DNA of 6,094 nucleotides, taken from assembly GCA_022562375.1 (NCBI GenBank), contig JADFPK010000117.1:1-6094 (forward strand), written 5' to 3'. The notes beneath the pieces are model-generated. The model was given only the letters and a program-made list of their open reading frames with translations. It made no database searches and had not been told where the DNA came from. Position 1 is the first letter of the stretch, and each line of letters opens with the position of its first letter. A program made the translations under genes and the position numbers. This document shows positions 1 to 5,531 of this stretch, piece by piece. The stretch is from Pseudomonadota bacterium (lineage in GTDB: Bacteria > Pseudomonadota > Alphaproteobacteria > SMXQ01).

Positions 1-712
1 CGATCTCGTTCAACATATGCATCACCGCCTCGTTGGCGCCGCCATGCAGCGGCCCCTTGAGGCTGGCGATGGCGGCGGTGACGGCGCCGTGCATGTCGGC
101 CATGGTGCTGGTGACGACCCGGGCGGTAAAGGTCGAGGCGTTGAAGCCGTGCTCGGCGTAAAGCGTGAGGGACACATCGAACGCCTTGACCACATCGGCG
201 TCGGGCACTTCGGCGAAGCACATGTGAAAGAAGTTGGCGGCGAAGCCAAGGGACGGATCGGGCGGAATCGGCGCACCACCCTTGCGGCGGCGAAAATCGG
301 CGGCCACCGCCGTCGGGATCTTGGCGAGAAGGCGCATCGCCTTGCGCCGGCCGGCCTCGGGTCCGTGATCGGCGGTCTCCGGGTCCTCGAGGCCTAAGAA
401 ACTGACCGAGGTCCGCGTCGTATCCATCGGGTGGCAGGCCGGCGGATAGCGCGAAATCACCGCCAGCAAGGCCTCATCGATACCGCGATTTTCGCGCTCT
501 TGGCGCTCGAAATCGCCGAGTTCCGCCGCCGTCGGCAATTCCCCGTCGGCGAGCAGATAGGCGACCTCCTCGAAGCGGCAGTTCTCGGCCAGCTCCTGGA
601 CCGGATAGCCGCGATAGGTCAGCGCGTTGATCTCCGGCATCACCTTGGAGACGGCGCTGGCGTCGACGACGACGCCGTCGAGCCCCCTCTTGATCTCCGA
701 TCCGTCCGCCAT
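1..712 (-). CDS. prpC: Citrate synthase / 2-methylcitrate synthase family protein, N-terminal 237 residues (3' end off left edge)
   Basis: Condenses acetyl-CoA (or propionyl-CoA) with oxaloacetate in the cytoplasm, feeding the TCA or methylcitrate cycle. The frame is open from an ATG at 712-710 to the window edge. Visible signatures are GLDGVVVD near residue 10, LTYRGYPVQELAE at 31-43, the CHPMDTTRTSVSFLG stretch near 93-107, LYAEHGFNAST at 184-194 and GPLHGGANEAV at 220-230. H223 of that last motif corresponds to the first catalytic His of citrate synthases. The second catalytic His and the catalytic Asp would lie in the missing C-terminal third (family length about 370-390). The N-terminal wording resembles the bifunctional 2-methylcitrate/citrate synthases of actinobacteria and alphaproteobacteria more than hexameric GltA, so prpC is a family-level symbol; which substrate dominates cannot be told here. 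A strong ribosome binding site fixes the start. It is transcribed divergently from otsA. Confidence 0.9.
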   Translation of the reverse strand, partial: MADGSEIKRGLDGVVVDASAVSKVMPEINALTYRGYPVQELAENCRFEEVAYLLADGELPTAAELGDFERQERENRGIDEALLAVISRYPPACHPMDTTRTSVSFLGLEDPETADHGPEAGRRKAMRLLAKIPTAVAADFRRRKGGAPIPPDPSLGFAANFFHMCFAEVPDADVVKAFDVSLTLYAEHGFNASTFTARVVTSTMADMHGAVTAAIASLKGPLHGGANEAVMHMLNEI

Positions 713-718
713 TACCGG

Positions 719-726
719 CCTCCCTT
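719..726 (-). promoter_or_regulatory. Ribosome binding site of the citrate synthase gene
   Basis: Read on the minus strand this is AAGGGAGG, six bases before the ATG at 712. It is a near-consensus Shine-Dalgarno sequence and the main reason for choosing that start. Confidence 0.75.
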
Positions 727-769
727 GACCCGGATGCGCCCGATTGCGCCCCGACAGCGTTTTTTAGCC

Positions 770-839
770 GATTTTGGCGTCCAGCGTCCATCGCCCAAAG
801 CCCCGCCAAGGCCCCGCCAAAATCCTGCCCGCCAAAATC
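770..839. repeat. Three copies of GATTTTGGCG, one inverted relative to two
   Basis: GATTTTGGCG lies on the plus strand at 770-779. Its exact reverse complement CGCCAAAATC lies at 815-824 and again at 830-839. The plus copy could pair with either minus copy to form a 10-bp stem, with loops of 35 or 50 bases, so the two hairpins would exclude each other in the leader of a minus-strand transcript. Equally the three copies could be binding sites for one regulator. Function is not shown. Confidence 0.65.
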
Positions 840-842
840 CTG
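813..842. repeat. Perfect 15-bp tandem duplication
   Basis: CCCGCCAAAATCCTG occurs at 813-827 and again, identical and directly adjacent, at 828-842. A shorter related unit, CCCCGCCAAGG, precedes it at 801-811. It looks like a recent slippage duplication that also doubled the CGCCAAAATC motif described above. Confidence 0.9.
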
Positions 843-888
843 ACGGTGCGCCGAGTTCGATCCGGGCGACCGAATTCGCGGCGATTGC

Positions 889-960
889 GCCAGTCCTTAC
901 TTCCATAGAAGGGTGACGCATCCATAGAAGGGCGACACATCCATGAAAGTAAGTATTGGG
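889..960. repeat. Imperfect inverted repeat enclosing the 19-bp tandem repeat; candidate operator
   Basis: The left arm 889-908 and the reverse complement of the right arm 941-960 match at 15 of 20 positions, including an uninterrupted 7-base core CTTACTT (896-902) against AAGTAAG (947-953). The arms flank and partly overlap the tandem copies. The right arm ends 65 bases before the otsA start, so the element could act as an operator or upstream activation site for otsA, or for both divergent genes. This role is inferred from position and symmetry only. Confidence 0.5.
902..952. repeat. 19-bp tandem repeat, two near-identical copies plus a decayed third
   Basis: Copy 1 is at 902-920 (TCCATAGAAGGGTGACGCA) and copy 2 at 921-939 (TCCATAGAAGGGCGACACA); they differ at two positions. 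A third copy beginning TCCATGAAAG starts at 940 and soon diverges. The 19-bp period is just under two helical turns, so proteins bound to each copy would sit on nearly the same face of the DNA. Confidence 0.85.
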
Positions 961-1013
961 CCCGATCCGTGGTAGGATTGGGCGGCGCGGCGATTGCCTC
1001 GAAGCAACCCATC

Positions 1014-1019
1014 GGGGGA
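1014..1019 (+). promoter_or_regulatory. Ribosome binding site that sets the otsA start
   Basis: GGGGGA lies six bases before the GTG at 1026. This favours that GTG over an upstream in-frame GTG at 969, which would add 19 residues with no family resemblance. Confidence 0.65.
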
Positions 1020-1025
1020 AACCTT

Positions 1026-2417
1026 GTGAATCGTTTGATCGTGGTTTCCAATCGCGTGGCGCCGGTCCAACAGGGGCGTGCGAGCGCGGGAGGACTCGCG
1101 GTGGCGCTGCTGGCGGCTCTCAAGGAAAGCGGCGGCATTTGGCTGGGCTGGAGCGGCGAGGTCGCCGCCGCCCCCGCCAAGGCCCCGAAGATGGTTGACG
1201 CCGGCCAGATCACCTACGCCACCCTCGATCTGAGCCAGAAGGAATATACCGACTATTACAATGGCTTCGCCAACAGCTCCCTGTGGCCGCTGTTCCATTA
1301 CCGCCTCGATCTCGCGGTGTTTTCGCGCCAGTATTTCGACACCTACCAGCGGGTCAATGCCCGTTTTGCCGCCGCCTTGGTGCCGCTGCTCAAGCCCGGC
1401 GACATCATCTGGATCCACGACTATCACCTCATGATGATGGCCGAGGCGCTGCGCCGCGCCGGCGTTAAACAACCCATCGGATTCTTCCTCCACACCCCGT
1501 TTCCCGCCCACCAGATCCTGACCGCCCTTCCCCGCGACCGCACACTGATCCGCGCGCTCCTGTCCTATGACCTGATCGGCTTCCAGACCGAAGGCGACTT
1601 GGTCGAGTTTCGCGACTACATACTTCACGAGGCCGGCGGTGAGCTGCTCGACGGCAACCGGGTCAGGGCCTTCCGCCGGACGGCCCGGGCCCAGGCATTC
1701 CCCATCAGCATCGACACCGCCAACGTCGCCACCCTCGCCCAACAGTCGCATAAGTCGCGCCGCACCGCGCGCCTCAAGGAAAGCCTTGGCGGCCGGGACC
1801 TCATCGTCGGGGTGGACCGGCTGGACTACAGCAAGGGACTGGTGGAAAGGTTCCACGCCTTCGAGCACCTCTTGCAGCGTTACAACGACCTGCGCAACCG
1901 CGTGGTCCTGATGCAGATCGCGCCGCCGTCGCGCGCCGACGTCGCCGAATATATGGAAATCCGCCGAACGCTTGAAACCGCGGCCGGCCATATCAACGGC
2001 CGCTTCGCCGAATTCGACTGGGTGCCGGTGCGCTACCTCAACAAGAGTTTCTCCCGCCGGGCGCTGATGGGGTTCTTCAGGACCGCCCGCGTCGGCCTGG
2101 TGACGCCATTGCGGGATGGCATGAACCTCGTCGCCAAGGAATACATCGCCGCCCAGTCGCCGAGGAACCCCGGCGTGCTCGTCCTCTCGCGTTTCGCCGG
2201 CGCGGCGCAGGAGCTCACCAGTGCCCTGATCGTCAACCCCTTCGACGTCGAGGACGTCGCCGACGCCCTGCAAAAGGCCCTGAAAATGCCCATCGAGGAG
2301 CGCCGGGAACGGTGGCGATCGGCCATGGACGTCCTTCAGCGGAACGACGTGACGGCGTGGCGTGAAAATTTCGTCGCGGTGCTGCGCAAGAGCCACGTCA
2401 AGTCTGACCGGGCATGA
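1026..2417 (+). CDS. otsA: Alpha,alpha-trehalose-phosphate synthase (GT20 family)
   Basis: Transfers glucose from a nucleotide sugar (UDP-glucose in the classical enzyme) to glucose-6-phosphate, giving trehalose-6-phosphate, a cytoplasmic step in making the osmo- and stress-protectant trehalose. The GTG start gives 463 residues, normal for bacterial OtsA. The N terminus NRLIVVSNRVAP carries the conserved Arg (R10). Next come GGL at 22-24, GWSG at 41-44, and the acceptor-site segment YYNGFANSSLWPLFHYRLDL with Y78 and W87. WIHDYHLM follows at 129-136, then VDRLDYSKGL with the donor-phosphate ligands R265 and K270, and TPLRDGMNLVAKEY with D364 and E372. These positions are offset only 2-3 residues from E. 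coli OtsA as I recall it. The acceptor pocket matches trehalose-6-phosphate synthase rather than glucosylglycerol-phosphate synthase. The stop overlaps the start of glk. No otsB lies beside it. Confidence 0.96.
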   Translation: MNRLIVVSNRVAPVQQGRASAGGLAVALLAALKESGGIWLGWSGEVAAAPAKAPKMVDAGQITYATLDLSQKEYTDYYNGFANSSLWPLFHYRLDLAVFSRQYFDTYQRVNARFAAALVPLLKPGDIIWIHDYHLMMMAEALRRAGVKQPIGFFLHTPFPAHQILTALPRDRTLIRALLSYDLIGFQTEGDLVEFRDYILHEAGGELLDGNRVRAFRRTARAQAFPISIDTANVATLAQQSHKSRRTARLKESLGGRDLIVGVDRLDYSKGLVERFHAFEHLLQRYNDLRNRVVLMQIAPPSRADVAEYMEIRRTLETAAGHINGRFAEFDWVPVRYLNKSFSRRALMGFFRTARVGLVTPLRDGMNLVAKEYIAAQSPRNPGVLVLSRFAGAAQELTSALIVNPFDVEDVADALQKALKMPIEERRERWRSAMDVLQRNDVTAWRENFVAVLRKSHVKSDRA

Positions 2418-3454
2418 CGGCGAAACCGCGCGCGGGCGCGCCCGTCCGCCTGCTTGGCGATATCGGCGGCACCAACGCCCGCTTCGCCCTGCAGACACCG
2501 GGCGCGCCCCCCAAGGCGTCGAAGGAAATCAAGACGGCGGACTTCGCCGACCTGACGTCGGCCGCCAAGGCCTATCTCGCCGCCACCTCACCCGCCCGGC
2601 CGCCGCGGGTGGCCGCGTTCGCCGTCGCCTGCCCGGTCACCGGCGATGAGATCCGCTTGACCAACAGTCCCTGGTCGTTCTCGGCCACCGAGGTGCAGAG
2701 CCGGCTCGGCCTCGATTCCCTTCACGTTATCAACGATTTCGAAGCCATCGCCTGGAGCGTGCCCAGGCTCGGCGCCGGTGATGTGCGCAAGATCGGCGGC
2801 GGCAGGGCGCAACGCCGCGCCCCTATCGCCGTCATCGGCCCCGGCACCGGTCTCGGGGTCTCGGCCCTGGTGCCGTCGGCCAAGGGATGGCGGGCGCTGG
2901 CGACGGAGGGCGGGCATGTCACCCTGGCGCCGGCGAACGCGCGCGAAGGGCAGGTGCTCGACATCCTGCGCCGGAAGTTCTCCCACGTCTCCGCCGAACG
3001 GGCGCTCTCGGGCCAGGGGCTGGTGGAACTCTATGAGGCGATTTCCCTGCTCGACGGAACAGGAAACGCCACGGCGGCGGGCAAATCCATGACCCCCACT
3101 CCCATGACACCCGCCGCCATGACACCCGCCCCCATGACACCCGCCAAGGTGACGCGCCGGGCGCTCGGGCGCCGCGATCCGGCCGCCGTCCGGGCGCTTC
3201 GGATGTTCTCGGAAATGCTGGGGACCGTCGCCGGCAACCTGGCGCTGACGCTCGGCGCCAGGGGCGGGGTTTACCTCGCCGGCGGCGTCGTGCCGCGGCT
3301 GGGCAGGGGCTTCGCCGCCGCCGCCTTCCGCCGCCGCTTCGAGGACAAGGGGCGGTTTTCCGCCTACCTCGGGGCCATTCCAACCTACTTGATCACCCAC
3401 AAGACCCCGGCTTTCGCCGGACTGGCGAGCTTCCTCGACGCCGAGGGACTTTAG
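2414..3454 (+). CDS. glk: Glucokinase (ROK-unrelated Glk family) with an inserted MTPxx repeat
   Basis: Phosphorylates glucose with ATP to glucose-6-phosphate in the cytoplasm. The 346-residue product has the ATP phosphate-binding motif LLGDIGGTNARFAL (13-26), NSPW (84-87), VINDFEAIAW with the likely catalytic base D108, IGPGTGLGVS (141-150), the sugar-binding TEGGH with E165 and H168, SAERALSGQGL with E195, and the C-terminal GGVYLAGGVVPR (284-295). E. coli Glk has about 321 residues. The excess is mostly residues 226-245, four tandem MTPxx pentapeptides in the loop before the VTRRAL helix. The ATG lies inside the otsA terminus (ATGA overlap) and has only a weak ribosome binding site, which suggests coupled translation. 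Together the pair would supply the acceptor sugar for trehalose-6-phosphate synthesis. All the catalytic residues I could place are intact. The stop codon overlaps that of the convergent transporter. Confidence 0.93.
   Translation: MTAKPRAGAPVRLLGDIGGTNARFALQTPGAPPKASKEIKTADFADLTSAAKAYLAATSPARPPRVAAFAVACPVTGDEIRLTNSPWSFSATEVQSRLGLDSLHVINDFEAIAWSVPRLGAGDVRKIGGGRAQRRAPIAVIGPGTGLGVSALVPSAKGWRALATEGGHVTLAPANAREGQVLDILRRKFSHVSAERALSGQGLVELYEAISLLDGTGNATAAGKSMTPTPMTPAAMTPAPMTPAKVTRRALGRRDPAAVRALRMFSEMLGTVAGNLALTLGARGGVYLAGGVVPRLGRGFAAAAFRRRFEDKGRFSAYLGAIPTYLITHKTPAFAGLASFLDAEGL
3089..3148 (+). repeat. 15-bp in-frame tandem repeat inside glk (four MTPxx units)
   Basis: Four 15-bp units start at 3089, 3104, 3119 and 3134 and encode MTPTP, MTPAA, MTPAP and MTPAK. 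The first 12 bases, ATGACACCCGCC, are identical in units 2-4; unit 1 differs at three of these. A decayed fifth start (GTGACG) follows. Because the unit is a multiple of three, copy-number change would alter loop length without breaking the frame. Confidence 0.92.
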
Positions 3455-4686
3455 CCGCCGTTCATGCCGCGATCCCCCGCAACCGGCGTGCGCATCATCA
3501 GCACGGCGCCGAGGACCGCGAGGACGCCGAGAATGATGAAGGCGGATGGGTAACTTCCGCTGAAGCCCACCCAGGCGCCGAACAGCGGCGGCGTCACCAC
3601 CACCCCGCCAAAGGTGATAAAGCCCGATCCGCCGGTCAACAGACCGGCCTGACCGGGCGGGCAGAGACGGGCGAATTCGGCGAGGTAGACACCGTTCCAG
3701 CCAATCGCCGTCGCCCCGATCAGGATGGCGACGGCGAAGATGGCGCCAGGCGGCCAGCCCGGCGCGAACGAGGCCGTCACCAACGCCCCCACCGCCGATA
3801 GAAAGCCGATGATCACCAATATGTTGCGCGCGCTGACGGCGACGCCCGCCAAGCCGCCCCAGAGCACGCGGCCGAAGACGCCGGCCATCTGGGAGGTGGC
3901 GAAGATCATGCCGGCGACGATCAGGTCGAGCTTCACGGCCTCCACCAGGTAAGTGACCAGATAGGCGGTGAGGCTCATCTGAACCGAGGAATAGAGGAAC
4001 GACAGGCCTGCCAAGCGGCGCAGCACCCGATCGGCCAGCACCAGGCGGAGCGGCGACATCGGATTGGCGCCGAGCCTTCGCCCCGGCTCCCGATCGGCAT
4101 CGAGCCTCGCCCGCAAGGGCGCCAGTCCGATGGCCGTCAAGGCGCAAAGCGCGGCGACGGCGATCGAGGCGCCGCGCCAGCCGTAAGCCAGCACCAGCGG
4201 CGGCACGATCACACCCGCCAGGGCGCCGCCGAGCGGCACGCCGGTCTGCTTGATCGAAAACACCAGCGGCATCAAGCGAGCCGGTGTATGGCGGGCGAGA
4301 ATGTGGGAGCTCGCGGGCGTCGGCGGGCCGTAACCGGCGCCCATGACCAGGGTGCCGAAGACCATCGCCGGCAGCCACCCCGTCGCCGTCAGCGACAGGC
4401 TGGTGGCGGCAAGCAACAGGCAAACCTGGCTGACGCGCACGGCCCCGAAACGCAGCACCAGGACCCCGCCCAGCACCGAGGAAAACATGGCGCCGACGTA
4501 GATCAAGCCGACATAGGCCCCCACCCAACGGGCCGGCACGCCCAAATCCGCCGCCGCGACGACGGCGAACACAGGCACGGTCAACACCGCCGCCGAAACC
4601 AGCGCCTGGATCGCGAGCATGGAGGTGAGCGGCCACGCCACGGTCCGTAAACTTGCCTCCGGTGGTATTCCTTGGGGCTCCGCCAC
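3451..4686 (-). CDS. Major facilitator superfamily transporter, 12 transmembrane segments
   Basis: An inner-membrane secondary transporter of unknown substrate. From a GTG at 4686 the product has 411 residues. Hydrophobic segments lie at roughly 24-46, 55-78, 86-104, 106-125, 145-167, 171-190, then a polar central loop at 191-225, then 226-249, 257-280, 288-306, 313-332, 349-372 and 381-398. The 6+6 pattern is typical of the superfamily. GGVLVLRFGAVR (73-84), between segments 2 and 3, is a degenerate motif A. SIKQTGVPLGGALAG at 144-158 resembles the motif-C region of segment 5. The start is uncertain: GTG 4686 has only a weak GGA eight bases upstream, GTG 4641 has GGAGG but 14 bases away, and ATG 4620 has no ribosome binding site and would begin at the edge of segment 1. 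The frame runs open further upstream, antisense to the methyltransferase gene. Nothing in the context identifies a substrate. Confidence 0.88.
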   Translation of the reverse strand: MAEPQGIPPEASLRTVAWPLTSMLAIQALVSAAVLTVPVFAVVAAADLGVPARWVGAYVGLIYVGAMFSSVLGGVLVLRFGAVRVSQVCLLLAATSLSLTATGWLPAMVFGTLVMGAGYGPPTPASSHILARHTPARLMPLVFSIKQTGVPLGGALAGVIVPPLVLAYGWRGASIAVAALCALTAIGLAPLRARLDADREPGRRLGANPMSPLRLVLADRVLRRLAGLSFLYSSVQMSLTAYLVTYLVEAVKLDLIVAGMIFATSQMAGVFGRVLWGGLAGVAVSARNILVIIGFLSAVGALVTASFAPGWPPGAIFAVAILIGATAIGWNGVYLAEFARLCPPGQAGLLTGGSGFITFGGVVVTPPLFGAWVGFSGSYPSAFIILGVLAVLGAVLMMRTPVAGDRGMNGG

Positions 4687-4822
4687 TGAAAAATTCCGGT
4701 TCCCTTGCCGGCACGTTTTCGAGGATAAAGGACCGGGACCGAAAGAACCGGCCAAACTTACGCATACCGGCCCCGGCGAGACCGGGTGGATCGGAGCGCA
4801 AAAGAGGCGAAAGGCTAAACCA
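4687..4822. promoter_or_regulatory. Divergent intergenic region between the transporter and methyltransferase genes
   Basis: About 136 bp that should contain two divergent promoters. The best plus-strand candidate is TTCCCT (4700-4705), 17 bases, GATAAA (4723-4728), matching the sigma-70 hexamers at only three and four positions. The segment is rich in CCGG-type short words and shows no clear operator. Both flanking frames stay open across it, but without coding resemblance. Confidence 0.3.
4809..4814 (+). promoter_or_regulatory. Ribosome binding site of the methyltransferase gene
   Basis: GAAAGG stands eight bases before the ATG at 4823. It supports this start over the in-frame ATG at 4847, which has no comparable sequence, and over an ATG at 4619 whose extension reads through the divergent promoter region. 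Confidence 0.5.
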
Positions 4823-5524
4823 ATGACCGGGACACGGCAAGTTCGCATGGCCAGCGGCACCGATATCGTCAAGGAACTCCTCGAACTCGACGGACGGCGC
4901 GTCGTCGATGTCGGCTGCGGCGAAGGCAGGTTCACCCGCGCGCTCGCCGCCCAGGGCGCCGAAGTGTTCGGCATAGACATCGACGACGACGCGCTCGCCG
5001 CCGCCAGCGCCGCGCCGGGAGGCGAGAACGTCACCTACATGCTGGGCCGGGCGGAAGATCTTCCCTTCGAGGACGCTTCGGTCGATGTCGTCCTGTACTC
5101 GAACAGCCTCCATCACATCGACGCCGCCCATATGGCCGAGGCGCTTGGCGAAGCCGCCCGGGTGCTCAAGCCGGACGGGCGGCTATGCGTCATCGAGCCC
5201 TTGGCCGAAGGGAGCTATTTCGAGGCCCTGCGCCTGGTCAAGGACGAAACCGACGTCCGCGCCAAGGCCTATGAGGCGCTTTCGAAGGCGCCAGCACTCG
5301 GCCTCGAGCACGAAACGGAGTTGATATACGACGAGCCCCGCCGCTTCGAGAGTTACGAGGTCTTCCGCCAGCGCCAGTCGGCCAGGGGCGGTGCCCGGCG
5401 CGCCGCCTTCGATGCCCACAACGACGAAATCCGCGCCAGTTTCCTGGCCAACGCCCGCCAGGAGGCCGGCGAATTCGTCCTCGACCAGCCGACCCGTGTC
5501 AACCTGTTGCGCAAACCGGGGTAA
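4823..5524 (+). CDS. Class I SAM-dependent methyltransferase (Methyltransf_11 type), substrate unknown
   Basis: Probably transfers a methyl group from S-adenosylmethionine to a small molecule in the cytoplasm. The 233-residue product has the Rossmann-fold series in order: motif I VVDVGCGEGRFTRAL (27-41), the acidic end of strand 2 at GIDIDDDAL with D52 as likely ribose ligand, AEDLPFEDASVDVVLYSNSLHHI (motif II region, 78-99), and the strand-5 motif LKPDGRLCVIEPL (115-127). The C-terminal 100 residues are helical and charged with no signature I recognise. The LPF...D.V......HH pattern is that of UbiE/COQ5-like enzymes, but length and C terminus do not make it UbiE. It is divergent from the transporter and convergent with the phosphoesterase, with only 7 bp between stop codons, so the context does not suggest a substrate. 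Confidence 0.9.
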   Translation: MTGTRQVRMASGTDIVKELLELDGRRVVDVGCGEGRFTRALAAQGAEVFGIDIDDDALAAASAAPGGENVTYMLGRAEDLPFEDASVDVVLYSNSLHHIDAAHMAEALGEAARVLKPDGRLCVIEPLAEGSYFEALRLVKDETDVRAKAYEALSKAPALGLEHETELIYDEPRRFESYEVFRQRQSARGGARRAAFDAHNDEIRASFLANARQEAGEFVLDQPTRVNLLRKPG

Positions 5525-5531
5525 CGGCCGA

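Larger units (their letters stand above)
713..1025. other. Divergent intergenic region between the citrate synthase gene and otsA, repeat-rich
   Basis: This 313-bp stretch must carry the promoters of both flanking genes. I see no convincing sigma-70 -35/-10 pair in either direction. It holds three copies of GATTTTGGCG (one plus, two minus), a 15-bp perfect tandem duplication, a 19-bp imperfect tandem repeat, and an imperfect inverted repeat around the latter. The 10-mer CGATTGCGCC also occurs twice (741-750 and 882-891). Open frames crossing it are poor in coding character, lack ribosome binding sites, or are extensions of frames antisense to the flanking genes, so I call no gene here. The density of repeats fits a regulatory region with several protein-binding sites, but that is inference. 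Confidence 0.6.

Noticed and set aside
871..878. The palindrome CGAATTCG as an operator
   Set aside because: An 8-bp palindrome is common by chance at this GC content and has no second site nearby.
712..921. A 69-codon minus-strand frame whose TAA overlaps the citrate synthase ATG (TAATG), a possible leader peptide
   Set aside because: It has no ribosome binding site, includes the tandem repeats, has Arg/Gly-rich composition, and the citrate synthase gene has its own strong ribosome binding site. Coupling is possible but unsupported.
902..952. The 19-bp tandem repeats as a degenerate CRISPR array
   Set aside because: The copies are directly adjacent with no spacers, there are only two good copies, and no cas gene is present.
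969..1025. An upstream GTG start for otsA adding 19 residues
   Set aside because: The family N terminus begins at NRLIVVSNR, right after the GTG at 1026, which has a well-placed GGGGGA. The extension has no such support.
897..2498. A 533-codon minus-strand open frame fully antisense to otsA
   Set aside because: It mirrors otsA in a complementary frame, as often happens in high-GC DNA. Its product shows no domain I recognise, while otsA matches its family along the whole length.
4619..4822. An N-terminal extension of 68 residues on the methyltransferase
   Set aside because: It would run through the divergent promoter region and overlap the transporter start. It shows no methyltransferase resemblance, while the ATG at 4823 has a fitting ribosome binding site.
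2588..5131. An 847-codon minus-strand open frame across glk, the transporter and the methyltransferase
   Set aside because: It covers three well-supported genes in wrong frames, is extremely Arg/Gly/Ala-rich, and has no recognisable motifs. It is a GC-driven shadow.
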